Source of the DNA: a virus
Virus record (IMG/VR): IMGVR_UViG_3300021379_000005
Coordinates: 1-64,000 of that record
DNA length: 64,000 nt
Direction: 5' to 3' (one strand)
In this document: one piece after another, positions 1-9,121 of the stretch
How the letters are laid out: every line of letters starts with the position of its first letter
Numbering within the stretch: position 1 is the stretch's first letter
Position numbers and translations under genes: made by a program
Notes under the pieces: model-generated
The model's input: the letters and a program-made list of their open reading frames with translations, nothing else
Database searches by the model: none
What the model was told of the DNA's origin: nothing

Positions 1-889
1 CAGCAGCCGGTGGCACATCACTGTAATAAAACATCTGTGTTCCTGTTGGATTCTGACTAGAAGTCCAAACTTCTTTAGATATTCTCACATAAGAACCAGA
101 AGCACCAGTGCCCGCATAATTTCCAGCAAATAAAAGTCCACCATCAACAGATTCGCCTAAAAACTGCACAGTGTAATGTGTACCCATAGAGGTAACATCT
201 CTGGAATACTGTGATGCCCAGTTGGATGGCCATTGACTATAACCAACTTTAAGTTGAAAGTGTGGGTCGTTTTCATTACTTGAACCGTTATCCATTCTGG
301 AAAGTGCTGGTTGATAATTGTTATTACCATATGACTTTCCCCAATAGTGATAACGTTTACTGTAATCGTCCGACCAACTATTTCCCCTTGCATTTGGTAT
401 TGAATTATCTAAATCAACACTGTCTTCTATTTCTTGCCAAGATGCGTTGTAAGCAGTCGAACCACTTTCCCAAACATGGGTTACTGCTTTTATTGACTGG
501 TCGTTATTAGTTAAAACACGCATTGCTCCACCAGTGTGGCCGCCCTCACCACTGGCCCCTGATTGGGACATATCGATCCATGGCGCTGGATCTATATAAT
601 TCTCATGGTTTTGTGTATTGTCACTAGGAATTGACATTCCTGTTTGTAATTTAGATAATGCAAGACTCTGCCCTACTTGTCCACCCGATGAGGACATATT
701 ATTATTATGTTTAGTTTCCCATGCAGTTGATGTCGAATCTTGATAGTTGATATATCTGTTAAATTGTGGAGTCAAACTAGTTTTATCGTGTTTCATTCCA
801 TCAAGCCAGAAACCATCATTTCCCGCCCTTGGGTCTTCAATAACGACTGGATAATTTGATCTTCCTTGGTAATCCCATACTTTTGCCAT
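1..889 (-). CDS. Partial adhesin-like protein, head of an unfinished third cassette (runs off left edge)
   Basis: An open frame of 296 codons starts with ATG at 889 and stays open to the left edge, so the 3' end is missing. It starts MAKVWDYQGRSNYPVVIEDP. The start is supported by an AGGAGA ribosome site just upstream, which overlaps the stop of the 81-residue gene (stop at 893-895, gap of 3 bases). The protein is rich in W, Y, N, S and G, with no signal peptide, membrane segment or coiled coil that I can see. I do not recognise the family. Its place directly after a cupredoxin-type fibre gene and a small acidic protein matches that of the 604-residue gene at 10326-12140, so I infer a virion surface adhesin or receptor-binding protein. 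Sure that it is coding; function is a guess from position. Confidence 0.8.
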   Translation of the reverse strand, partial: MAKVWDYQGRSNYPVVIEDPRAGNDGFWLDGMKHDKTSLTPQFNRYINYQDSTSTAWETKHNNNMSSSGGQVGQSLALSKLQTGMSIPSDNTQNHENYIDPAPWIDMSQSGASGEGGHTGGAMRVLTNNDQSIKAVTHVWESGSTAYNASWQEIEDSVDLDNSIPNARGNSWSDDYSKRYHYWGKSYGNNNYQPALSRMDNGSSNENDPHFQLKVGYSQWPSNWASQYSRDVTSMGTHYTVQFLGESVDGGLLFAGNYAGTGASGSYVRISKEVWTSSQNPTGTQMFYYSDVPPAA

Positions 890-892
890 TTC

Positions 893-1138
893 TTATTCTC
901 CTGTGTGATCTTTAATTTCTTTGAACCATGCAACTGCTTCATCTATATTGGACCAATCTGCTCTGGAGCCGTCAGGATTAAATTTCCATGGTTGACTTAC
1001 TTCTAAATCGCCGTCAGAATTTGTTGCAGTAAAAACTCCATCATCTAATGCCACCACATATTCCGTGGCCACTTGTGTTGTAACTTCATCTCCGTTTTCA
1101 TCAATAGAAACAATATCTTTTATGATAGATACATTCAT
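893..1138 (-). CDS. Small acidic protein, paralog of the 75-residue protein at 12153
   Basis: An 81-residue protein of unknown function. It shares with the 75-residue protein at 12153-12380 a DE(D/N)G(N/D)E turn near residue 15, a QPW motif, a DGSRA.W segment and a C-terminal DE.V.WFK helix, so the two are paralogs. Both follow a cupredoxin-type fibre gene and precede an adhesin-like gene. The start ATG at 1136-1138 has GGAGATAAAA upstream, and a perfect late promoter lies at 1172-1179. Small genes next to phage fibres are often assembly chaperones or small tip proteins; which applies here cannot be told from sequence. Confidence 0.85.
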   Translation of the reverse strand: MNVSIIKDIVSIDENGDEVTTQVATEYVVALDDGVFTATNSDGDLEVSQPWKFNPDGSRADWSNIDEAVAWFKEIKDHTGE

Positions 1139-1171
1139 TTTTATCTCCTAATTTTTTTAAAATTTTTCTAC

Positions 1172-1179
1172 TATTTATA
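1172..1179 (-). promoter_or_regulatory. T4-type late promoter, exact TATAAATA
   Basis: The minus strand reads TATAAATA in the 47-base gap between the 692-residue and 81-residue genes. There are 33 bases between it and the start codon at 1138, enough for a short leader with a ribosome site. T4-like phages use this octamer with sigma gp55 and no -35 box. Confidence 0.8.
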
Positions 1180-1185
1180 AATTGT

Positions 1186-3264
1186 TTATGTTTGTCTATA
1201 TTTAAATTGAACAACTAAATCTTCACCTTTATTCGTTGTTCCAATAGATGTTACGTCTACTGTTATGTAATCGCCTTCCACCATAGGAAACTCTGGTGCA
1301 GAAACAACACTAGAAAATTGTCCCGCCAAAATCGAGTTGGATTTAACAGTAGAACCGTTTTTCTTAATTTCAATTGATATATTAGAATCTGCAGAAGATG
1401 AAACCTTTGTATTAATACCAGTTACTAATAGATCAAAGGGAGCATACCATCGTGCGGTTCCAGTTACTAATTGCAACTCACCTTGTTGATTGAGATTTGT
1501 AATAAATGTAGTTTGTTCTTTTACTTTTGTAAGATTTGTGACAGTATCATCATTTACTTTTTCTACAATTTTATCTTCCGCAAGTTCTCCAATTCTTTCT
1601 TGTATTACTGGAGTTTTCGTAATATAATCGCCCATATCTTGTGGAACAAATTCAGATAGAGAAGAATCGTAAACTAAACACGACTGTCCTGCAATTGAAG
1701 GTCTAGGTCTAATTTCTACTGGTGTAAAATGTTGTTCTTGATCGTGTTGGAAATACACAACATAATTGCCGGCATCATTAGTTTCTACTTCAAGATTTTT
1801 GATAGTCAACATGCCTCTCATAGGATTGTGATTGCCACACTGATAATACAAAACATCTGGTGCATCATTTGGAACAGTAAATACCAAAGTTCCACTTTCA
1901 TTTCTAGAACCAGTAACTCCGTTAGTATATTCATCAATATACTGTCCTTGGGCCCAGTTTGTTCCATCATCTTGTGTTAAATAAAATGGATGACCAGAAA
2001 GCGATGAGTCTAAATTAAATGTATATGTACCACCCCTATAAAGAGGGCCAATATCTGGATTATCTCCGTGTGCAGAACCCATGAATGTATATGCACCTGA
2101 TGATACAAAAGAAACATTATATGATACATTAGGTGCAACTAAAGTTGGTAATGTGATTGTAGATGGAACACTAATGTTTAATCTTTGAACTTCTGTTGCA
2201 TTATCTCCATTAACACCTTCAAATGTAATATTTTGAACATTTAAAGTTGATGTTGCCCACGATACTAAATTGTCTGTGCCTGCACCTTCAATCCACTTAA
2301 GATAAATTTTATGAGTTTGAGTCATCGTACCATGAAGTTCATGTGCCGCAAAGTTAAATAGAGTATATGTGCCTGCAATGTAAATTGGAACATCTGATTG
2401 AACTTGATTTGTAATAGTCGATCTTGCATATGGTAGAGCGCCCGATTTCCATGTCCATAACCATGGAGTACTATGACCAGCTGCCGGTGCATCTACCGCC
2501 ATCTCTAGTACTTCTGGATTGGGTTCCAGTCTAACATTTGTCATCTGTCCGATTTCAGTAGGAACAACTGCATCATCAATCAATGACCCAGAAGGGAGTT
2601 GTAAAAGTCCTTCATTATTTACGGAAATTTCTACATCACCAATATAAAGAGTATTACCACTCAAATATAAATCACGAAATCTGTTTGTTGCAGAACCCAG
2701 ATCATATGCAGAATCTGTGTTTGGAATTATGTGTCCCGCTAATGTTGTTGCAGCAAGAGTTTTATTTGAAAGAGTCTCTGTACCAGTCTGCGTTACATAT
2801 CCTGCAAGGTCTGACGCTTCTAGTTTATTTGCAAGTGATGCGGTGATATTTGTTGCGAAGTTTGCGTCATCTCCAATCGCAGCCGCAAGTTCGTTAAGAG
2901 TATCTAATGTGCCTGGCGCAGTGTCTACTAAATTAGAAATTGCGGTATTAATATCTGCCTGAGTTGCAAATGAAACTGCAGAACCACCCGATGGTGTTAC
3001 CTCAAAAACTCCATTATTATCGGAAATAACAAGATCACCGATTGTAATAGAGTTTCCACTTAGATATAAATCACGAAATCTTTGTGTTGTAGAACCTAAA
3101 TCGTATGTCTCGTTTGCATCTGGTAAAACATGTCCAGTAACAACAGGTGGCACGGATGTATAAGATTTTTGCCATGCAGTAGTGGTGGAATTGTAAACAT
3201 ATACAATTCCATTGGAAGTAAAACTATCACCATTAGATGGATTGTCTGGAAAATTTACTGCCAT
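1186..3264 (-). CDS. Tail-fibre/adhesin protein with cupredoxin-like domain (copy 3)
   Basis: 692 residues. The N-terminal ~35 residues (FPDNPSNGD...NGIVYVYN...W) form a module shared with the 577- and 559-residue paralogs and the start of the 1663-residue protein. Two copies of a YDLGS..(Q/N)RFRDLYLSGN motif follow, separated by a TLDTLNELAAAIGDD segment also used in the 3040-residue fibre; the paralogs have only one copy. Then comes a domain with AAHELHGTMTQTHKIYLKWI, then a cupredoxin-like domain with GHPFYLT and YYQCGNHNPMRGM, whose C-x2-H-x2-M spacing matches the copper loop of amicyanin. The last ~100 residues look like a beta-rich tip (RWYAPFDL...). ATG at 3262-3264 has AGAGGAAC upstream. 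A virion fibre role is inferred; copper binding is untested. Confidence 0.85.
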   Translation of the reverse strand: MAVNFPDNPSNGDSFTSNGIVYVYNSTTTAWQKSYTSVPPVVTGHVLPDANETYDLGSTTQRFRDLYLSGNSITIGDLVISDNNGVFEVTPSGGSAVSFATQADINTAISNLVDTAPGTLDTLNELAAAIGDDANFATNITASLANKLEASDLAGYVTQTGTETLSNKTLAATTLAGHIIPNTDSAYDLGSATNRFRDLYLSGNTLYIGDVEISVNNEGLLQLPSGSLIDDAVVPTEIGQMTNVRLEPNPEVLEMAVDAPAAGHSTPWLWTWKSGALPYARSTITNQVQSDVPIYIAGTYTLFNFAAHELHGTMTQTHKIYLKWIEGAGTDNLVSWATSTLNVQNITFEGVNGDNATEVQRLNISVPSTITLPTLVAPNVSYNVSFVSSGAYTFMGSAHGDNPDIGPLYRGGTYTFNLDSSLSGHPFYLTQDDGTNWAQGQYIDEYTNGVTGSRNESGTLVFTVPNDAPDVLYYQCGNHNPMRGMLTIKNLEVETNDAGNYVVYFQHDQEQHFTPVEIRPRPSIAGQSCLVYDSSLSEFVPQDMGDYITKTPVIQERIGELAEDKIVEKVNDDTVTNLTKVKEQTTFITNLNQQGELQLVTGTARWYAPFDLLVTGINTKVSSSADSNISIEIKKNGSTVKSNSILAGQFSSVVSAPEFPMVEGDYITVDVTSIGTTNKGEDLVVQFKYRQT

Positions 3265-3284
3265 GTTGTTCCTCTTTTATGAAT

Positions 3285-3292
3285 TATTTATA
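3285..3292 (-). promoter_or_regulatory. T4-type late promoter, exact TATAAATA
   Basis: Exact octamer on the minus strand in the 36-base gap between the 819- and 692-residue genes, with 20 bases between it and the ATG at 3264. The predicted leader would be very short yet still contain the AGAGGAAC ribosome site. Confidence 0.8.
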
Positions 3293-3300
3293 ATCCGTTA

Positions 3301-5760
3301 TTAACCTTTTAGTGGTTCTGTGGGTGGTGTAAAGTTTGCGGTGTATCTTGCTAGACCTTTGGTAAGGCGAAAATCTTGAATATATCCTTTATAGTTCTCA
3401 GAACTATTACGCCACTCTCCTAAACGGAATGTAATATTATTATCTACATCTGCAGTTCTTGTTGCTGATCCCGAGGAATTTCCATTTATCCAAATTGTTA
3501 CTGTTCCGCTATTTCTTGTAATTGCAAAATGATTCCAGGCGTTGTTACTAAAACTACTTGAAGCTGTTATCCAGCTTCCATCTGCTGTTCCTGAATTTAC
3601 TCCAACTAAAGGAGTAGTTCCTACTACATATACAGATAAAGAAGGAGGACTCGAACTACCTGTAGATGTAGTTTTTCTAAATATACCATTATCGCTTTCT
3701 GTTGGGTACAACCACATTTCGATAGTAAAGTCTCCAGTTCCAAAGTTTGCAACATCTGCATCAATATATACATAATCACCTGTTCCATCAAAATACATTG
3801 ACTTAGTATCTGCAAACTTAACCTGAGTCGTTGAACCAGTAGTGTTTCCAACAAGCTGTAAATTACTGGTTTGTGCTTTATCTATGATAGATGCATCTGT
3901 TCCAACTACATGAACCGCTGCGGCCGAAGAACTAACTGGTTCCGTTGGTGGTGTAAAGTTTCCTGTATATACAACTGTACCATTTAAAACACGCAAATCA
4001 GAAATATACCCATTAAAGTCACTATCACCAGCACTACTACTGCCAATTAAAATTGCTTTATCCCCAGTTCCTGTTGCGCTTCCTGTACTTGTGTATGTTC
4101 CGACAGATTCACCATTGATATACATAGTAAATGTACTTCCTGATCTAGTAACGGCTACATGATACCATTGATTATCATTTATTGGGCCACTAGCAATTAG
4201 CATTGCATTGCCCCCAATGCCATTCATTGCTAAACATATAGAATCATTATCATCATTGTGTTTATATAATATCGCCAATTGACTTGATCCCCACGGAGTG
4301 TTCTGTGGGCCAATTTGTAATACTCTTGGATAATTACGGGCTTTACTAATACCATATACCCAACAATCTATAGTAAAATCGTTAGTATCAAGTGTTAGTT
4401 CAGAGGATAATGCACTTTGAACATATTGTCCCGATCCACCACTTGTTCCAGTAGAACCACTGGTATCAAAATAAATTGAACCACCGTGATCGGCTGCTGA
4501 GTATTCTAAGTTGTCATAGGGAGTGAATGGTTTTGTTGAGGTGTTGCCGTTTACCGTTGGCGTTAGAGAATTCGCTCCTCCGTCTGTTATGTACGGCAAA
4601 TGACACGAAAGTAATGTTGTCGAATATCCTGTGCCTGATACAGCCGTTAAAGGTTCTGTAGGAACATCAAAACCTGATGAAGAATAAAAAGCTGTGCCTT
4701 TTATAATACGGACATCACGAACATTGCCTGTGAAATACGCCGTACCTCCTCTATTTACGCCAATTTCGATTTTGTCATTAGTAAAATTAGTACTCACAGA
4801 TGCAGTTCCTAAAGATACTCCATCTAAAAACCCTTGCAAAGTTCCAGATGATCTTTGATAAACTATGTGATGCCATTGTTGATCATTCAAGGAGGCGGGT
4901 AAAACTCTTGAAGCGTCAGTTGCATTAGTCATCCATCGAATAGTGCTTCCGTCACTATTAAAACAAATTTGCCAGCCAGGAGTAGTATCATGTCCCACTA
5001 TTGTATCATTTAGAGATTGAGCTCCGTCTCTTCTAACCCAAAATTCTACCGTAAAATCATCTGTGCCTTCAGCTAAAGAGGCATCTGTATATCTTATATA
5101 ATCCCCTGCCCCATCAAAATAAGTAGAATATCCGCCAGAGCGGTAAGGACTAAATGAACTTGATGTAGGTGCATTTATAGGCGAAAGTGTTAATGCATTT
5201 GTTGAAGAATCTGTAAAACTACTATTGTCTGATATATCAACTGCTGTTGCTAGTAAAGTTGTGTAATTGCTGTTTAAAATATAAAATTGCAGAGTTATAG
5301 ATGTGTTTGTACTAACCGCCCCATTCACACCATCAGTTGCATTAATTGTGAGAGTGAATGTTCCGAAATTGGTATCATCAGTACTAGGTGTAATCGTGAA
5401 TACATTATCTTCTTGACTTATTGCAGCAATACTTCCAAGTCCACTGGTTGAGTATGTCCATGTCAGAGGGAATCCTTCAGGGTCTGTAGAAACAGCAGTA
5501 ATAACTGTAGGTGTTCCATCTATAGCAAGTGAATAAGAACCGTTAACACCAGTAATTGCGCTTGGTGAGTCATTTTGGACTGTAGCAATTTTATACCAAC
5601 CAGTTCCAGCATACACATAGATGTTGTTGTTTGATTGTACAAACGCCTGAGCCCCGTCAGTTCCTGTTGCTGCAATCAATGCATTCATATCTGCATAGAC
5701 AGTGGTACCACTACCAGTGGCACCACTACTTGCATATCTTATACTTGAGTAATTCGTCAT
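3301..5760 (-). CDS. Adhesin with three LamG/concanavalin-like domains
   Basis: 819 residues. The N-terminus (NALIAATGTDGAQAFVQSNN...YVYAGTGWYKIA) is followed by a cadherin/Ig-like segment at about residues 85-165 (TAVSTDPEGFPLTWTYSTSG). Three laminin-G-like jelly-roll domains follow, with YFDG(A/T)GDY..., (D/G)DFT(V/I)(E/D)(F/C/M)W, QW(H/Y)H and (F)(T)G..(R/S)D(V/L/F)R(I/V/L) motifs near residues 205-360, 430-610 and 650-815. The linkers F.VPTEPL, FTPPTEPV and FTPPTEPL close each one. Such domains commonly bind glycans, so a receptor-binding role is likely. ATG at 5758-5760 directly abuts the stop of the 68-residue gene, with a GGACGGAT site overlapping that gene's end. LamG assignment is by motif recognition. 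Confidence 0.85.
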   Translation of the reverse strand: MTNYSSIRYASSGATGSGTTVYADMNALIAATGTDGAQAFVQSNNNIYVYAGTGWYKIATVQNDSPSAITGVNGSYSLAIDGTPTVITAVSTDPEGFPLTWTYSTSGLGSIAAISQEDNVFTITPSTDDTNFGTFTLTINATDGVNGAVSTNTSITLQFYILNSNYTTLLATAVDISDNSSFTDSSTNALTLSPINAPTSSSFSPYRSGGYSTYFDGAGDYIRYTDASLAEGTDDFTVEFWVRRDGAQSLNDTIVGHDTTPGWQICFNSDGSTIRWMTNATDASRVLPASLNDQQWHHIVYQRSSGTLQGFLDGVSLGTASVSTNFTNDKIEIGVNRGGTAYFTGNVRDVRIIKGTAFYSSSGFDVPTEPLTAVSGTGYSTTLLSCHLPYITDGGANSLTPTVNGNTSTKPFTPYDNLEYSAADHGGSIYFDTSGSTGTSGGSGQYVQSALSSELTLDTNDFTIDCWVYGISKARNYPRVLQIGPQNTPWGSSQLAILYKHNDDNDSICLAMNGIGGNAMLIASGPINDNQWYHVAVTRSGSTFTMYINGESVGTYTSTGSATGTGDKAILIGSSSAGDSDFNGYISDLRVLNGTVVYTGNFTPPTEPVSSSAAAVHVVGTDASIIDKAQTSNLQLVGNTTGSTTQVKFADTKSMYFDGTGDYVYIDADVANFGTGDFTIEMWLYPTESDNGIFRKTTSTGSSSPPSLSVYVVGTTPLVGVNSGTADGSWITASSSFSNNAWNHFAITRNSGTVTIWINGNSSGSATRTADVDNNITFRLGEWRNSSENYKGYIQDFRLTKGLARYTANFTPPTEPLKG

Positions 5761-5967
5761 TTAACTATCCGTCCATGATTGTGGGTCAGTTGGCCCAGAA
5801 GAACCACCCCCACCATAAAGGTTTTGAATAATTACTGGATCGAATGTTACATTCACTGCACTTCTTGTTTTATCTGCAGTTTTAAGTTGAAAACTATGAA
5901 CAACTGCTGTTCTCACCCTATCCGCTGTTTTTAAAGAATGTACTCCAACTAAAACTGCATCTGCCAT
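5761..5967 (-). CDS. Small protein with an internal duplicated motif and Gly-rich tail
   Basis: 68 residues. The first two thirds contain a tandem repeat, VHSLKTADRVRTAV and VHSFQLKTADKTRSAV, followed by a Gly-rich linker (YGGGGSSGP) and a W near the end. ATG at 5965-5967, with a G-rich ribosome site (GGTGGGTGA) reaching into the end of the upstream gene (gap of 3 bases). It sits between the 377-residue protein and the LamG protein with no room for a promoter, so it is co-translated with them. A C-terminal Gly-rich stretch ending in an aromatic residue is also seen in the 395-residue protein at 9122. Function unknown; a small tip or linker component is possible. Confidence 0.75.
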   Translation of the reverse strand: MADAVLVGVHSLKTADRVRTAVVHSFQLKTADKTRSAVNVTFDPVIIQNLYGGGGSSGPTDPQSWTDS

Positions 5968-5970
5968 TTA

Positions 5971-7104
5971 TCACCCACCAAATGGAACATTGTCTTCTGG
6001 AAATGCATAACATGCGTTGATATTCGCATTGATCATACTCTCATCTCCAGTTTTATGAACTCTGAAAATTCTATATTGAGTTGTACCTTCAGTAAGAATA
6101 TCACCACTAAATCCAGCACTATCTGTTGTTCGATACCAGTTCATTAATCTACCTCTTCTTGGATCGCCAAAATTATCAGCATCATCCATGTGTCCTTTAT
6201 AAGTCACTGGAACTAATTGATGAACAAAATTGCCGTTTGCTTGTGGAATTTGATAAACTCTATTTCTACATTGTGGTTCTATCATTGGACGGTTGGTGTG
6301 AGATGCTGCGTGATACCCATAATGTTCGTTTCCTTGGTCACTTCTTTCGGAATTTCTATAAGTACCAAACTGATCCATAAATTGAATATTTTGAATTGCG
6401 TGATGTGCGTTATTTTCTCCAGCAGAACTAAGTCCATCCGCTCTTTCCATACAATTCATCCATGCCCACCATCCCATAATGGTTGGACAATATCTTGTAT
6501 TTCCAGAATATCCATAATCATCAATAGTTGAACTATATTCAAGGTCACAAAAAACATATGTTCCGTAATCAGCCTGAGTGTCAGTACCAGTAGTAATCAA
6601 TTGAAATGCAAATGTTGTATCATTCATTATAAGATGCATTTCTTTCCATGTAACAGGGTCTTGCTGCTCATAGCCTGGAATTTGCCCATAACGATATGTG
6701 GTGCTAGTGTAATCCCCCCAAAAATGAGAACTGTTCGATGTAGGAACACCATTACCACCAGCGGAGTCATACATATTCATTCTCCAACTATAATCTCTGT
6801 CGGTGTAAAAATAAATTCTTCTAAAGGGAGTATATCCCGCCGATTGTCCCTTTGCATAATGATACTTGTCAAAATAAAAACTACCACTACCATCATATGA
6901 AGTAGATGTCGAAGTTGTATTAACTGTATAAATTCCAGTTGTTGGCCTCGTTCCACCAATATAACTCAATCCTTGATTGTGTCCACTTGCGTTTAATTGA
7001 GATGTAGATGTAATCGTTCCCGCCATTACGCCTCTAAGATTGTTTAGTGCTGCAACTGTTGCTGTTCCTCCAGAAACACCACTAGATACTAATTTTGCGT
7101 ACAT
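5971..7104 (-). CDS. Unrecognised virion protein of cassette 2 (start revised)
   Basis: 377 residues starting MYAKLVSSGVSGGTATVAAL. The ATG at 7102-7104 overlaps the stop of the 86-residue gene by one base (TAATG) and has GGAGAGGAAG upstream; the frame stays open 10 codons further to a TTG at 7134, which I reject. The protein is rich in Y, N, G, S and T, with an aromatic and Met/Cys-rich middle (TIMGWWAWMNCMERADG) and an ending FPEDNVPFGG. No family recognised. It stands where the other cassettes have their adhesin-like genes, so I infer a receptor-binding or fibre-tip protein. One-base overlap suggests translational coupling to the small gene. Confidence 0.8.
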   Translation of the reverse strand: MYAKLVSSGVSGGTATVAALNNLRGVMAGTITSTSQLNASGHNQGLSYIGGTRPTTGIYTVNTTSTSTSYDGSGSFYFDKYHYAKGQSAGYTPFRRIYFYTDRDYSWRMNMYDSAGGNGVPTSNSSHFWGDYTSTTYRYGQIPGYEQQDPVTWKEMHLIMNDTTFAFQLITTGTDTQADYGTYVFCDLEYSSTIDDYGYSGNTRYCPTIMGWWAWMNCMERADGLSSAGENNAHHAIQNIQFMDQFGTYRNSERSDQGNEHYGYHAASHTNRPMIEPQCRNRVYQIPQANGNFVHQLVPVTYKGHMDDADNFGDPRRGRLMNWYRTTDSAGFSGDILTEGTTQYRIFRVHKTGDESMINANINACYAFPEDNVPFGG

Positions 7105-7364
7105 TACACTTCCTCTCCTGTATATTCTGTCCAAACACCATCAACATCTTTAAGTGTGTGAGTCTCTCCAACCACAATTTCTTCAACTCCGCCGCCTAAT
7201 GAGGTTCCCCAAATTAAAACTTCTTCATCGTCACTGATATAATCTTTTTGTATTTGTTCTGCTGTTGCGCCGGAAGCTCTATACACTGTAAGGGTAACAA
7301 CATCAGAATCAATTGCATATTTTTTTCTATATGATGCAATTAAATTTTCGTCTGTTAATGCCAT
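7104..7364 (-). CDS. Small acidic protein of cassette 2 (start revised)
   Basis: 86 residues, MALTDENLIASYRKKYAIDS onward. The ATG at 7362-7364 is preceded by GGAGAAAACA; the TTG four codons further up, at 7376, is rejected because this ribosome site lies just after it. Helical N-terminus, then a beta-rich acidic part (EEVLIWGTSLGG, VGETHTLKDVDGVWTEY). It holds the same position as the 75- and 81-residue proteins in the other two cassettes but has no clear sequence likeness to them. Function unknown; a fibre assembly helper or small tail component is possible. Confidence 0.8.
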   Translation of the reverse strand: MALTDENLIASYRKKYAIDSDVVTLTVYRASGATAEQIQKDYISDDEEVLIWGTSLGGGVEEIVVGETHTLKDVDGVWTEYTGEEV

Positions 7365-7376
7365 TGTTTTCTCCAA

Positions 7377-9110
7377 TTATGAATATGTAAATGTTAATCT
7401 TAAATTTTCTCCAGCGTCACCAGAACCAATTTGAGTGATATCCACAGTTAAATAATCATCTGCACTCAACGATAAATTTGGAGATGTGTCTTCCGACTTT
7501 ACTGCTCCCGCTGCAATACTCATTGTTTTTGTTGTGGTTGTTCCACCAGAAACTTTATTTATTGTTATATTTATATTTGCACCAGATGACGCTGTGTCAA
7601 CTCTTGCAATAATTTTATTTACTACTATATTTCTAGGAGCATACCATCTTTTCGCACCAGTTGTAACTGCAAGAGTTCCTTCCTGCACTAAACTTACAAC
7701 TCCAAGACCAACGCCGCCGCCAGTTAATAACCCAGAACCATCTGAAAGTTCATTAATATCAGTTGGAATTGTTGGCGAATCTGAAAGATCGTTATATGAA
7801 CCACTCGCAGCAACAGTTGCTAGTGTTGGTTGATTTGTTAAATCATTATAGTCTCCAGAAAAACCACTAACATTTTCTTGGGCAATGTTTGCAATCTTGT
7901 TTATTACTTCAGAAGAACCATCAATATAATCATTCATGTGTGTTGGTACGAATTTAGTACCGTTATACATCAAACATGCAGTAGTTGGTATTGCTGGTTT
8001 GTCTTTGATTAAAAATGATGTTTTATGTCCAAATTGAGTATGTTGAAAGTAAACTCTAATAGAATTGTCTGCATCATTCAATACATCAACTTCTAAATCT
8101 TTAATATGAATTGTACCTTTCATTCCACTATGATTTGCACATTGATAATATAATGTATCAGGCGCATCTACTGGTACTGTAAATGTAAGAGTTCCGACCT
8201 CTGTTCTAGAACCAGTAACTCCGTTTGTATATTCTCCGACATAACCACCTTGTGTCCAATTTGTTCCATCGTCTGTGGTTAAATAGAACGGATGTCCTGT
8301 AACATCTAAATTAAATGTGTATGTCCCACCACGATACATTGCTTCTATATCAGTCCCCATTGTCAAATTAATATCATATGCACCATTATCGATTGTAACA
8401 TTCATACTAATTGATGGTGCAGTCAATGTAATATCTGAGGCAGAAAAATCTTTTGGAATTGTCCAAACATGTTTTTGAACTTCAGTATTGGTATTAGTTA
8501 CAGAATTGAATCTATTTTCGATTGTTGTTGTTACGCCAGGAATTAAATTATCAGTTCCTGCCCCTAAAATTGATTTAAGATATCCAGAGTGTGCTTGTGT
8601 CATCTCTCCATATTGAGTGTATGCAAAGTTTACAAAAGTATATGTTCCTTCTCTATACAAAGGAACCTCTGTTTCTGTGCTTGAATTTGAAATTGCACCT
8701 CTTCCATAAAGAAGCGTTTCCCCCCAACTCCAAAACCAGTTCATTCCATGTCCGGCTTCGTTTGCATTTGCTACAAGTTCCATATTTTCTGGAACGAGAG
8801 AAGGGTCAAAATCTGGAGAAGATATTGCTGCGGAACTGGTAAATTTACCATCCACGATTGAAACACTATCATCACCAAGATAAAGAGTTGCAGATGAAAG
8901 ATATAAATCTCTAAACTTATTTTCTGCTTCTCCTAGATCATATAGAGCATTTCCATCTGGAATTATATGAGAAGTTATCGAACCTAAAACTGCAGGGACA
9001 GTTTCTACAGATGCAACCCATGCACCTTTCGTAGAATTATATGTCCATGTTTTAGAACCTACAACATGAGTATCACCGTCAGAGGGAGATGTAGGAAAGT
9101 TGATAGCCAT
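7377..9110 (-). CDS. Tail-fibre/adhesin protein with cupredoxin-like domain (copy 2)
   Basis: 577 residues, same architecture as the 692- and 559-residue proteins: N-terminal FPTSPSDGD...YNSTKGAWVAS, one YDLGEAENKFRDLYLSS motif, the domain with YTQYGEMTQAHSGYLKSI, then a cupredoxin-like domain with GHPFYLT and YYQCANHSGMKGTI, and a C-terminal RWYAPRNI beta-domain. This copy is the most divergent of the three and has its own insertion of DYNDLTNQPT / SYNDLSDSPT type repeats before the C-terminal domain. ATG at 9108-9110 with AAGGAGAT upstream; 11-base gap to the 395-residue gene and no promoter, so it is transcribed with that gene. Confidence 0.85.
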   Translation of the reverse strand: MAINFPTSPSDGDTHVVGSKTWTYNSTKGAWVASVETVPAVLGSITSHIIPDGNALYDLGEAENKFRDLYLSSATLYLGDDSVSIVDGKFTSSAAISSPDFDPSLVPENMELVANANEAGHGMNWFWSWGETLLYGRGAISNSSTETEVPLYREGTYTFVNFAYTQYGEMTQAHSGYLKSILGAGTDNLIPGVTTTIENRFNSVTNTNTEVQKHVWTIPKDFSASDITLTAPSISMNVTIDNGAYDINLTMGTDIEAMYRGGTYTFNLDVTGHPFYLTTDDGTNWTQGGYVGEYTNGVTGSRTEVGTLTFTVPVDAPDTLYYQCANHSGMKGTIHIKDLEVDVLNDADNSIRVYFQHTQFGHKTSFLIKDKPAIPTTACLMYNGTKFVPTHMNDYIDGSSEVINKIANIAQENVSGFSGDYNDLTNQPTLATVAASGSYNDLSDSPTIPTDINELSDGSGLLTGGGVGLGVVSLVQEGTLAVTTGAKRWYAPRNIVVNKIIARVDTASSGANINITINKVSGGTTTTKTMSIAAGAVKSEDTSPNLSLSADDYLTVDITQIGSGDAGENLRLTFTYS

Positions 9111-9121
9111 TTATCATCTCC

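Noticed and set aside
7104-7134. TTG at 7134 as start of the 377-residue gene
   Set aside because: The ATG at 7104 has a strong GGAGAGGAAG site and the TAATG overlap typical of coupled genes.
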